A stretch of DNA of 64,000 bases, taken from contig JAFZSR010000016.1 in assembly GCA_017619275.1 (NCBI GenBank), positions 1-64,000 of the forward strand, written 5' to 3'. Source of the stretch: Prevotella sp. (GTDB taxonomy: Bacteria; Bacteroidota; Bacteroidia; Bacteroidales; Bacteroidaceae). Of the stretch, positions 18,306 to 24,585 are shown in pieces. The notes under the pieces were generated by a model. That model had not been told where the DNA came from and did no database searches. It saw nothing but the letters and a program-made list of their open reading frames with translations. A program made the position numbers and the translations under genes. The first letter of the stretch is position 1. Each line of letters starts with the position of its first letter.

Positions 18306-18456
18306 TTTGTTCAAACCGCGACGCAGTTTATATAAATCGAGACGCAGTTTTTATAAACTACGACGTAGTTTATAAAAACCACGACGTAGTCAGAAGAATG
18401 TCTACTTGTCTGGAGCATAAGTCTTGGCGCAGGCTGCTTTTCCCTGACACCAACCA
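18306..18456 (+). repeat. dispersed repeat B, copy 1
   Basis: Contains four units around GACGCAGTTT or GACGTAGTTT separated by TATAAA runs, including the palindrome CTACGaCGTAG. A roughly 80-nt tail follows, with GAAGAATGTCT, GCATAAGT and TTTTCCCTG. A clearly homologous copy in the same orientation is at 51222-51371. Both copies lie upstream of plus-strand genes. Confidence 0.85.
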
Positions 18457-18519
18457 AAAAACAAACATAGATGATCGAAAAAATAAGAAAAAATGTTATG
18501 TAGATAAGAATAATTGTCG

Positions 18520-18527
18520 TATTTTTG
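18520..18527 (+). promoter_or_regulatory. -7 box before the antitoxin-like gene
   Basis: TATTTTTG followed by CAAAC, 28 nt before the ATG at 18556. No good -33 TTG is seen at the right distance. Confidence 0.45.
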
Positions 18528-18555
18528 CAAACAAATTCATAAAACAAGAGCTATT

Positions 18556-18801
18556 ATGGAAACCGCAAGAGATTTCGTAACGGTTAACATCCCTCGCTAT
18601 TTGATAGACGACATGCGAAAGGAGATGAAGAATGATTCCGCCGATATTGACAAGTTGTTGGAGACATTTGTTTATGAATCGCTACACACTCCCAAAGCCG
18701 AAACACGGGCTGCGATAGAAGAAGCCCGTTCTGATGTAGAGATGGGAACGGTTGACACATCCAATATGGAATCATTTATCAATTCCATTCTTGCAGAATG
18801 A
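18556..18801 (+). CDS. antitoxin-like small protein, apparently without its toxin
   Basis: The 81-residue protein is acidic and starts METARDFVTVNIPRYLIDDM, a beta-strand plus helix like a ribbon-helix-helix or RelB-type fold. It ends with VDTSNMESFINSILAE, a tail I associate with Bacteroidetes type II antitoxins. The usual next gene would be a RelE/YafQ-like toxin overlapping the stop. Here an ATG does overlap the stop (ATGAAAAAAAG), but the frame closes after 9 codons (MKKRVVLSL). The toxin therefore seems lost or truncated. Codon use is AT-rich compared with genes to the left. Confidence 0.6.
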   Translation: METARDFVTVNIPRYLIDDMRKEMKNDSADIDKLLETFVYESLHTPKAETRAAIEEARSDVEMGTVDTSNMESFINSILAE

Positions 18802-18981
18802 AAAAAAGAGTTGTCTTAAGCTTGTAGAAACCGGCTTTTTCCGGCGTCTCGACACTTTCCGACTCTATTTCTTCAATTTCAGAGATAGCGAAAGATTCAA
18901 TAATCTCGTATCACAAGATTCGAGGAATCCATTTTTTTTATTTTTTTTGTCAATTATCGCCTCAATTTGGCAGAAAATTCG

Positions 18982-18989
18982 TATTTTTG
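18982..18989 (+). promoter_or_regulatory. -7 box for the folded RNA / SPFH operon
   Basis: TATTTTTG then CAGCG. The -33 element is unclear: TTTG at 18966-18969 is too close. A transcript from here would carry the palindrome GTGTTTATATAAACAC near its 5' end and the rod-like fold, giving a leader of about 240 nt to the SPFH start. Confidence 0.5.
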
Positions 18990-19025
18990 CAGCGTGTTTA
19001 TATAAACACAACTTTATTGCTCAAT

Positions 19026-19149
19026 CTCTCTACCGAATTGGAACCTCGAATGAGATAAAGCGAGCAATTCTAACGTGCATTGAAGCTACGCCTATAGAGC
19101 GTAGGCTTCACCATAGTACGTTAGAGGCAGTTCCAAGCCTGGTAGAGAG
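19026..19149 (+). ncRNA. strongly folded RNA element, leader or independent RNA
   Basis: Four nested perfect helices can be read. CTCTCTACC (19026-19034) pairs with GGTAGAGAG (19141-19149). TTGGAAC (19038-19044) pairs with GTTCCAA (19130-19136). TCTAACGT (19069-19076) pairs with ACGTTAGA (19118-19125). TGAAGCTACGC (19081-19091) pairs with GCGTA-g-GCTTCA (19099-19110) with one bulged G and a 7-nt loop. A side hairpin CTCG/CGAG (19045-19064) sits in the central asymmetry. The right arm AGAGAG (19144-19149) could instead pair with CTCTCT (19165-19170), so two structures can compete. No family is recognised. Confidence 0.7.
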
Positions 19150-19235
19150 TATGGCGGGTCTGCGCTCTCTCCGTGTCAAAGAGTTTGTGCGACTCACTGA
19201 AATTAGGAGTATTACAAACTTAAAACTAAACAAGT

Positions 19236-20345
19236 ATGGCACTAATTAACGTAATAAATTGTGATATTGCTGATGGCGAGTTTTGTTACAAGTTCCCATC
19301 TGATGATTTGAAAATAGGGTCTCAACTGATAGTTTATCCATCACAAACTGCCTTTTTCGTAAAGGGAGGTGAGATTCTGGATGCTTTCACTTCTGGTACA
19401 TACACTTTGTCTTCAGAGAATATTCCGTTGCTTAACAAGGTTATAAACATACCTTTTGGCGGAGATTCCCCATTCAAGGCTGAAGTTTGGTTTATTAACC
19501 AGATTAGCAAATTAGATATGCCTTGGGGAACCCCCCAGCCAATTCTACTTGAAGACCCAAAATACAAAATAATTGTGCCAGTTCGCTCTAACGGGCAATA
19601 TGGATTGCGGATAAAAGAGCCTCGTTTGTTCTTGGAAACACTGATTGGTAATATGTCTACTTTTACCGCAGACAAAATTAGCCTATATTTTAAGGGAAGA
19701 CTAATCCAAGCACTTAATTCGCTGCTGGCAAAACAGATTGTCGAGAGAAATGTATCCATTCTAGATATTAACACAGAACTAATCCCCATGTCGGAAGAGT
19801 GTGAATCACAACTAAACGACATAATGGGTAAGTACGGAATAGAAATTAAAGAGTTCTCTATTATGTCGGTAAATGTGCCTGAGAACGACGAGAGTGTTAT
19901 CAAGCTGAAAGAGGCAAAGGCAATGATGGCAAGGCTCACTATAACAGGTAAGGATGTTTACCAGATGGAGCGTAGCTTTGATGTGTTAGAGAAAGCCGCC
20001 AGTAATGAAGGTGCAGGAGGTCAGATGATGGGAATGGGAGTTGGCCTTGGAGCTGGTGTTACAGCAGGTAGCACAATGGCTCAGATGTCTTCTCAACTGA
20101 TTAATACAAATCCCAATCCCACACCTCCACCTTTGAACATTGATAAGCAATACTATATCCACATGGATGGCGCACAGATAGGAGGACAAACTACGGCAAG
20201 CATACAAAGCCTTATCCAGCAGGGTAAGGTTAATGGCGAAACGCCAGTATGGACTGCAGGTATGGCAAATTGGGCCAGACTAAAAGAAGTTATAGAACTT
20301 AGCGCGTTACTTTCCAATATTGTTCCACCACCAATGAATTTGTAA
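19236..20345 (+). CDS. SPFH-domain protein with C-terminal GYF_2-like domain
   Basis: The 369-residue protein has an SPFH (stomatin/prohibitin-like) domain of the YdjI / virion-core type over about residues 1-250. Typical phrases are GSQLIVYPSQTAFFVKGGEI, FTSGTYTLSSENIPLLN, and a long helix (VIKLKEAKAMMARLTITGKD). A glycine/methionine-rich linker follows (MMGMGVGLGAGVTAGS). The C-terminus, about 305-350, resembles a GYF_2/DUF4339 domain: YYIHMDGAQIGGQ and VWTAGMANWARLKEV. SPFH proteins scaffold membrane microdomains; in Bacillus, YdjI helps PspA reach the membrane. There is no transmembrane segment of its own, but the next gene encodes one. Codon use is AT-rich. Confidence 0.8.
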   Translation: MALINVINCDIADGEFCYKFPSDDLKIGSQLIVYPSQTAFFVKGGEILDAFTSGTYTLSSENIPLLNKVINIPFGGDSPFKAEVWFINQISKLDMPWGTPQPILLEDPKYKIIVPVRSNGQYGLRIKEPRLFLETLIGNMSTFTADKISLYFKGRLIQALNSLLAKQIVERNVSILDINTELIPMSEECESQLNDIMGKYGIEIKEFSIMSVNVPENDESVIKLKEAKAMMARLTITGKDVYQMERSFDVLEKAASNEGAGGQMMGMGVGLGAGVTAGSTMAQMSSQLINTNPNPTPPPLNIDKQYYIHMDGAQIGGQTTASIQSLIQQGKVNGETPVWTAGMANWARLKEVIELSALLSNIVPPPMNL

Positions 20346-20346
20346 T

Positions 20347-20697
20347 ATGAAGAAACTGATTATTCTGACAACAATCATTCTGTTGGTAGTAAATGGGTTA
20401 CTTGGCTTAATTCTTACAGCATACCAATCTACCAACGTATATTTGAATAGTGCAGTGATTCTACTTGGCGGAATTGTTCTATGGGTAGTGTCATCCACAC
20501 ATTTGAAAGATGCTTTTAAAATTTCCCTGACAAGCCTATTTACTATCGTTGGCGGTATAGAATACTTTCTTGGATTCTTTGCCCCCACCGAATGGAGTAA
20601 TAATTGGTTTGCCATTTTAGTGATAACCGTATTTGCAATCGAAATTATTTTTGTATTATTGACAAATTTTGTAACCAATAAAAATAATAGAGTATGA
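20347..20697 (+). CDS. four-TM membrane protein of the SPFH operon
   Basis: The 116-residue protein has four hydrophobic segments (about residues 4-24, 33-50, 58-77 and 87-108) and a short basic end. It begins one base after the SPFH stop and overlaps the next start by ATGA (20694-20697), so all three genes should be made together. No family is recognised. Its likely role is to anchor the SPFH and zinc-ribbon partners at the inner membrane; this is inferred from context only. Confidence 0.7.
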   Translation: MKKLIILTTIILLVVNGLLGLILTAYQSTNVYLNSAVILLGGIVLWVVSSTHLKDAFKISLTSLFTIVGGIEYFLGFFAPTEWSNNWFAILVITVFAIEIIFVLLTNFVTNKNNRV

Positions 20698-21737
20698 AAG
20701 CTTTAAAATGCGAAATGTGCGGAAGCACTAATCTTATCAAAGAAGGCGGCGTATTCGTCTGCCAGTCTTGCGGCACAAAGTATTCCGTTGAGGAAGCCAA
20801 GAAAATGATGGTTGAAGGTACTGTCGATGTCAAAGGTACTGTTAAAGTAGATACCTCTGACGAATTGAAGAATCTCTATGAGATTGCTCGTCGAAATAAA
20901 GACAATAACAATGAAGAGAATGCCATGAAGTATTACGACATGATTCTTGTTAAAGATCCCAAAAGTTGGGAAGCAAATTTCTATGTTGTTTACTTCAAGT
21001 CCATGTCATGTAAAATTGCTCAAATCCAAAGTGCAGCAATAGATGTAAATAACTGTTTGGGGTCTGTATTGGAATTGGTCAAAGATAATGTTACAGATTC
21101 GGATGAACAGAAAAAGGTTATAAATGAGATATTTATCAGGACATCTACTATTTCGCGACTGCTTCATAATGGAGCAAAGAATCATTATGAAGGGATAGAT
21201 GCTGAAATACGGAGTAATTATACCCAAGAATATATATATAATGTTGCCGCATCCAAAGATATTATGTATAACTTGGGAGATTATCTTATCCAATATTTTG
21301 GTGATACATATGGTAGTTTAGCTGCTGAATCATGGAAGCAAGGTATTGACCAGCATAAAGTCTACGTAAAACACTTAGCACAGAAAGATGTGAATGTTAA
21401 TCAAATCAATGAATATGCTGAAAAAGTAAAAAAATATGATTCTTCATATCAAAAACCAACCGTTGACACATCTGGTTGCTATGTTGCCACAGCAGTTTAT
21501 GGTTCATACGATTGCCCAGAAGTTTGGACTCTTCGTAGATTCAGAGACTTCACATTGGATGAAACATGGTATGGACGTCTGTTTATTAAAACCTATTATA
21601 CAGTCAGCCCAACCTTCGTTAAATATTTTGGCAATGTAAAGATGTTCAAGTCCCAAGGAAAGAAGCTGCTTGACAGATTGGTTTCTAAGCTGAACAAAAG
21701 AGGTTATGATAACACCCCATACAAAGACAAATACTAA
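20694..21737 (+). CDS. zinc-ribbon protein with TPR-like middle and CFI-box-like C-terminus
   Basis: The 347-residue protein opens with a TFIIB-like zinc ribbon: CEMCGSTNLI and CQSCGTKYS near residues 6-31. A short linker with repeated KGTV follows, then a helical TPR-like section (EENAMKYYDMILVKDPKSWE). The C-terminal part, about 258-325, reads CYVATAVYGSYDCPEVWTLR, then RRFRDFTL and TYYTVSPTFVKYFG. This matches my memory of the CFI-box-CTERM domain of unknown function, here with CYVATA. The zinc ribbon, membrane and SPFH combination resembles the YdjG-YdjH-YdjI set of Bacillus, but PspA is absent. Confidence 0.75.
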   Translation: MKALKCEMCGSTNLIKEGGVFVCQSCGTKYSVEEAKKMMVEGTVDVKGTVKVDTSDELKNLYEIARRNKDNNNEENAMKYYDMILVKDPKSWEANFYVVYFKSMSCKIAQIQSAAIDVNNCLGSVLELVKDNVTDSDEQKKVINEIFIRTSTISRLLHNGAKNHYEGIDAEIRSNYTQEYIYNVAASKDIMYNLGDYLIQYFGDTYGSLAAESWKQGIDQHKVYVKHLAQKDVNVNQINEYAEKVKKYDSSYQKPTVDTSGCYVATAVYGSYDCPEVWTLRRFRDFTLDETWYGRLFIKTYYTVSPTFVKYFGNVKMFKSQGKKLLDRLVSKLNKRGYDNTPYKDKY

Positions 21738-21764
21738 TTAAGCATAGATTCTAAAATACAGGGC

Positions 21765-21810
21765 GGGAAGCAGAGCTGACATCCTCGGCTTCAGCTCCCT
21801 GCTCTGCAAA
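21765..21810 (+). terminator. hairpin after the SPFH operon
   Basis: GAGCTGA and TCAGCTC form a 7-bp perfect core, with GCAGAG and CTCTGC able to extend it across a 7-nt bulge. No T run follows. It is the only terminator-like structure near the operon end. The rest of 21738-22023 is AT-rich, with the palindrome ATCTCTATAGAGAT and no visible gene. Confidence 0.45.
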
Positions 21811-22023
21811 TTAAAGACATAACATAATCACTTCTATTGCTGTCAGCAAAAAACTCGAATTATGTAAGAATCTCTATAGAGATGCTGAGTCTATAGGCCC
21901 CACTTTTTTATGTATTTGATAGGATGTCCACTAAAAGTCAAACAAAAAAGGAAGGTCTCTTTTTCTCTTTTTTATTTGGAAACTCTAATGTGGAGGTGCA
22001 TCACCGGGCGGCTTTTTTGCCGT

Positions 22024-22638
22024 TCATCCCGCTAATAAAACTTTCACAGCCAACAGCACCAAGATGAGGGCACCAAACAGTTCGGGCCTTATCTTGGTGC
22101 TTGCTATACGGCCGAAGCGAATGCCAGCCCAGAAGCCGGCCAGCGACATCAACAGCGATGTCAATCCAATGATGGCTAAGGGCAGCACGAGGCTTTTCCA
22201 AGTGTTGTAGCCCGTCAGGCCCATACTGATGCCCACGGCCATTGCGTCGATGCTGGTGGCCACGGCCAGCAGCAACTGTGTGGACAGACGTTCAACGTTT
22301 AGCGAAGAATGTTCTTGCGTCCCTTCGGTAGCAAGCGACCGGTGGTCGAGCGCAACGTTGTCGTGGGCGTGCAGTCCTTCCCAAGCCATCCGCAAGCCTA
22401 TCACCAGCAGGAGCGCAAAAGCGATGTAGTGGCCATATGCCTCTACTCGGGCAGCGAAGAGTCTGGCGGCAATCCATCCTATCAGCGGCATCAGCGCCTG
22501 AAAGGCTCCGAAGAGGATGCTTGTGCGCCAAACAATGCCGTTGCTCCAGCGGCCCACGATGGCACCGTTGGCAATACTCACTGCCAGACAATCCATGCCT
22601 AATGAGATGCCAAGGAGAAAAAGGTCGAGGATGTTCAC
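22024..22638 (-). CDS. mntP: putative manganese efflux pump MntP with repeat-derived loop
   Basis: Exports Mn2+ across the inner membrane. Two homologous halves of three helices are visible, each with its conserved acidic motif: MDCLAVSIANG in helix 1 and SIDAMAVGISMGL in helix 4. A GTG start at 22638 gives MNILDLFLLGISLGMD, matching the family start; the open frame continues to an ATG at 22686 through a CACAGAA-repeat hairpin and is less likely. The loop between the halves is enlarged by VALDHRSLATEGTQE (about residues 95-110), encoded by a copy of the 46-nt repeat at 22311-22356. The protein has 204 residues compared with about 187 in E. coli. Confidence 0.85.
   Translation of the reverse strand: MNILDLFLLGISLGMDCLAVSIANGAIVGRWSNGIVWRTSILFGAFQALMPLIGWIAARLFAARVEAYGHYIAFALLLVIGLRMAWEGLHAHDNVALDHRSLATEGTQEHSSLNVERLSTQLLLAVATSIDAMAVGISMGLTGYNTWKSLVLPLAIIGLTSLLMSLAGFWAGIRFGRIASTKIRPELFGALILVLLAVKVLLAG
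22311..22356 (+). repeat. 46-nt repeat F inside mntP
   Basis: Matches the tandem unit at 23770-23907 at 43 of 46 positions. All three differences fall in the 3-nt loop of its hairpin: CGACC-AAA-GGTCG in the tandem, CGACC-GGT-GGTCG here. A short TTCAACGTT-type motif (22290-22298) lies beside it, as also in the intergenic array. The reading frame of mntP is kept. Confidence 0.9.
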
Positions 22639-22657
22639 GATAGTTGGAATTGCTATC

Positions 22658-22720
22658 CACAGAAGACACAGAAAACACAGAATCATTTTTCTCTGTGTCT
22701 TCTGTGTCCTCTGTGGATTA
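22658..22720. repeat. inverted CACAGAA microrepeat upstream of mntP
   Basis: ACACAGAA-like units on the left (22660-22682) and TTCTGTGT-like units on the right (22690-22717) form a long imperfect hairpin between mntP and the Cthe_2159-like gene. It could end transcription of the upstream gene and shows why the upstream mntP ATG is doubtful. Confidence 0.7.
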
Positions 22721-22730
22721 AAGTTTCAGT

Positions 22731-23732
22731 TTACTTCACCGTCTTCTTGAAGGTACGGTCGCCTTGGCGCACGATGACGATGCCATGACGTTGAACGTTG
22801 AACGTTGAGCGTTGAACGATTCGTCCCTGCAAGTCGTAGACACGCTGAACGTTAACCGTTGAACGTTGAACGTCGCTGACGGAGGCCTGCTCCTGCATGT
22901 CGTTGCTGGGGAAGTTGCGTGTGCCGCCGGTGCATTCGATGATGCCATCGGCTTTCACGGCCTTGCCACTGTAGCCGCTGATGTTGAGCGTGCCGCCCGT
23001 CATGTAGAAGTTGCCCGAATCCTCTTCTTCGTGCTTGGAGGTTTTGCCAGTCGAGGTGGTTCCACTCAGTTCCACCTGCACGCCGTCGTCGGCCGCGCCG
23101 CTAATCTTCACGGTGCCGCTCTCCATCAGGAAGTATTCCTTGCAGTGGAAGCCGTCTTTCTGAGCGCCGGTGACATTGATGGTGAGGTTCTTGATTTCAA
23201 TGTACTCCTTGCTGTAGATGGCATGCTTGGAGTTTCCCTTCACGTTGAGCGTGCCCTTGCCCTTGAACTTGGTGTGGCCTTTGCAGTGGAAGGCGCCGTT
23301 GTAGGTTTCGTTGGCACCGTCGGCGATGGTGTTGGTGGTGCCACTCTTCACCGATACGGAGACGCGCTTGCCGTTCTGGATGTTGATGGCCGGGCCAGCG
23401 GGGTTGGTGATGGTAACGCCGTTCAGCACTACGGTGCATTTGAACGAGCCTTCCAGATAGAACTCGCCATCGGTGGTGCTGCCCGAGAGCACGTAGAGGA
23501 TTTCGCCATCCTCGTTATCGACGGTCTTGTCGACGCCCGCAAAGTTGGCGCTCTGCACCAGCTTCACGTGCGCCCCGTTGCTCTGGTTGGTCACATAGCT
23601 GCTGATGTTGCTGGCCATGTTGACAGTGGCCGTGTTGCCGTTGAACTTGATTTCAACGGTGTTCTTGTCGATGGCCACTGCCGTGTTGAAACAGGCAGCA
23701 AGGGCAATGATGGGAAGCAGTGTTCTCTTCAT
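22731..23732 (-). CDS. secreted Cthe_2159-like carbohydrate-binding beta-helix protein
   Basis: With the ATG at 23732 the 333-residue protein begins with signal peptide MKRTLLPIIALAACFNTAVA. The body has repeating beta-helix strands, such as GEFYLEGSFKCTVVLNGVTI, GPAINIQNGKRVSVSVKSGT, GAFHCKGHTKFKGKGTLNVK and KDGFHCKEYFLMESGTVKIS. This pattern I associate with the Cthe_2159 family, whose founder binds acidic polysaccharides. The C-terminus (VYDLQGRIV and IVIVRQGDRTFKKTVK) resembles a secretion/sorting tail of Prevotella proteins. The tail is broken by two stretches of repeat-encoded residues (STVNVQR, STFNVQR). Confidence 0.75.
   Translation of the reverse strand: MKRTLLPIIALAACFNTAVAIDKNTVEIKFNGNTATVNMASNISSYVTNQSNGAHVKLVQSANFAGVDKTVDNEDGEILYVLSGSTTDGEFYLEGSFKCTVVLNGVTITNPAGPAINIQNGKRVSVSVKSGTTNTIADGANETYNGAFHCKGHTKFKGKGTLNVKGNSKHAIYSKEYIEIKNLTINVTGAQKDGFHCKEYFLMESGTVKISGAADDGVQVELSGTTSTGKTSKHEEEDSGNFYMTGGTLNISGYSGKAVKADGIIECTGGTRNFPSNDMQEQASVSDVQRSTVNVQRVYDLQGRIVQRSTFNVQRHGIVIVRQGDRTFKKTVK
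22789..22875. repeat. AACGTTGA-type 9-mer repeats inside a gene
   Basis: AACGTTGAACGTTGA-like units occur on both sides of the YDLQGR-coding segment (22789-22820 and 22843-22875). The same 9-mers stand between genes at 23908-23938 in inverted form (TTCAACGTTCAA). They encode NVQRST-like residues in the host protein. Confidence 0.85.
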
Positions 23733-23769
23733 TATAATTTTGTACAAAGTTCAGTTTTCAATGTTTATT

Positions 23770-23907
23770 GTTCTTGCGTCCCTTCGGTAGCAAGCGACCA
23801 AAGGTCGAGCGCAACGTTCTTGCGTCCCTTCGGTAGCAAGCGACCAAAGGTCGAGCGCAACGTTCTTGCGTCCCTTCGGTAGCAAGCGACCAAAGGTCGT
23901 GCGCAAC
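23770..23907 (+). repeat. 46-nt tandem repeat F, three copies
   Basis: Three head-to-tail units at 23770-23815, 23816-23861 and 23862-23907, the third with one change. Each starts GTTCTTGCGTCCCTTCGGTA and ends GGTCGAGCGCAAC. Each can fold: CTTGC/GCAAG and CGACC/GGTCG inside GTT...AAC ends. No unique spacers separate them, so it is not a CRISPR. It lies between the lipoprotein gene and the Cthe_2159-like gene, followed by TTCAACGTT 9-mers to 23938. Confidence 0.95.
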
Positions 23908-23937
23908 GTTCAATGTTCAACGTTCAATGCTCAACGT

Positions 23938-24552
23938 TTACTGTCCCAGCACGGTGCCCACGGCATTCTTCACGTCGTTGGCCTTGTCGATCACGTCCTT
24001 CACTTCGTCAACTTTCTTGCCGACGACTTCTTTTGCCTGCTCCACCTTGTCGTTGGCAGCGTCGACGGCTCCTTCAACGGCACCTTTCACGACATCTACC
24101 TGCTCCTCGACAGCATCCTTGGCACCTTCCACCTTGTCGTCGACCAAGCCAACGAATCCCAGCAGCTGGTCCACGGGCTGCTCGCTAACGGTCTTGATGA
24201 GGTCTTTTGCGCGCTCGGCCACGTCGCTGTTGCTGATGGTACCCACCAACTCGCCAATCTTTGCGGCGTTGTCCTTCAGGAACTGCTGAGCAGTGCCCAG
24301 ATACTCCTTGGCCTTCTCAGGATTGTCTTTGATGAATCCCACGGCCTTCTCTTGGATGTTTGACACCAGGGCGAAGAATCCCTCGCCATTGCCACTGGTG
24401 AGCTGTGCCTTCAGAGCCTCTACCAGACCAGAAGTTTCATTGGGGGCCTCTGCTTGTGGGTCGCCCTGTCCAGGAGTTGCGGTTTTGCCGAAGCACGAGG
24501 TGAGCACGAGGGCTGCTACAGCCATCATTGCGAAAACGAATGTTTTTTTCAT
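23938..24552 (-). CDS. helical lipoprotein
   Basis: The 204-residue protein has a lipoprotein signal (MKKTFVFAMMAVAALVLTSC, cysteine at 20). After a short P/G/E-rich linker it is almost wholly amphipathic helix with many K, D, E, V and A residues, such as VEEQVDVVKGAVEGAVDAAN and DKVEQAKEVVGKKVDEVKDV, resembling LEA or apolipoprotein-like 11-mers. It is likely anchored in the inner or outer membrane as an extended coil. The function is unknown. It follows the GHL10 gene by 33 nt on the same strand. Confidence 0.75.
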   Translation of the reverse strand: MKKTFVFAMMAVAALVLTSCFGKTATPGQGDPQAEAPNETSGLVEALKAQLTSGNGEGFFALVSNIQEKAVGFIKDNPEKAKEYLGTAQQFLKDNAAKIGELVGTISNSDVAERAKDLIKTVSEQPVDQLLGFVGLVDDKVEGAKDAVEEQVDVVKGAVEGAVDAANDKVEQAKEVVGKKVDEVKDVIDKANDVKNAVGTVLGQ

Positions 24553-24585
24553 ACGGAAAAATGTTTTAAAGGGTTTATGGTTATT

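Larger units (their letters stand above)
18188..18555. other. intergenic region after DPP-IV
   Basis: Contains the DPP-IV terminator (18220-18254), repeat B copy 1 (about 18306-18456) and a TATTTTTG box (18520-18527) for the next gene. No coding sequence is visible. The AT-rich island begins here. Confidence 0.7.
18802..19235. other. gene-free leader region before the SPFH operon
   Basis: Holds a nine-codon remnant frame, a poly-T stretch (18931-18949), a -7 box (18982-18989), a perfect 16-nt palindrome (18994-19009) and a large folded RNA element (19026-19149). An open frame through 18752-19249 has no protein-like character. Confidence 0.7.

Noticed and set aside
19026..19149. 6S RNA or tmRNA as the identity of the folded RNA.
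   Set aside because: The rod is shorter than a normal 6S RNA and I see no matching promoter-like bubble sequence. tmRNA tRNA-like ends and tag codons are missing. Neither could be supported.
18752..19249. A 165-codon plus-strand frame between the antitoxin-like gene and the SPFH gene.
   Set aside because: Residue pattern is not protein-like and it runs through the promoter box and folded RNA; no start signal.
21738..22023. Possible insertion-sequence remnant between the SPFH operon and mntP (around GGATGTCCACTAAAAGTC at 21923).
   Set aside because: The motif recalls some IS ends from memory only. No inverted partner, target duplication or transposase fragment was found.
22639..22686. Upstream ATG (22686) as the mntP start.
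   Set aside because: The added 16 residues come from a CACAGAA microrepeat hairpin, while the GTG at 22638 gives the normal family N-terminus. It remains possible.
23770..23907. CRISPR-like array of 46-nt repeats.
   Set aside because: The units are directly adjacent with no spacers, and no cas genes are present.
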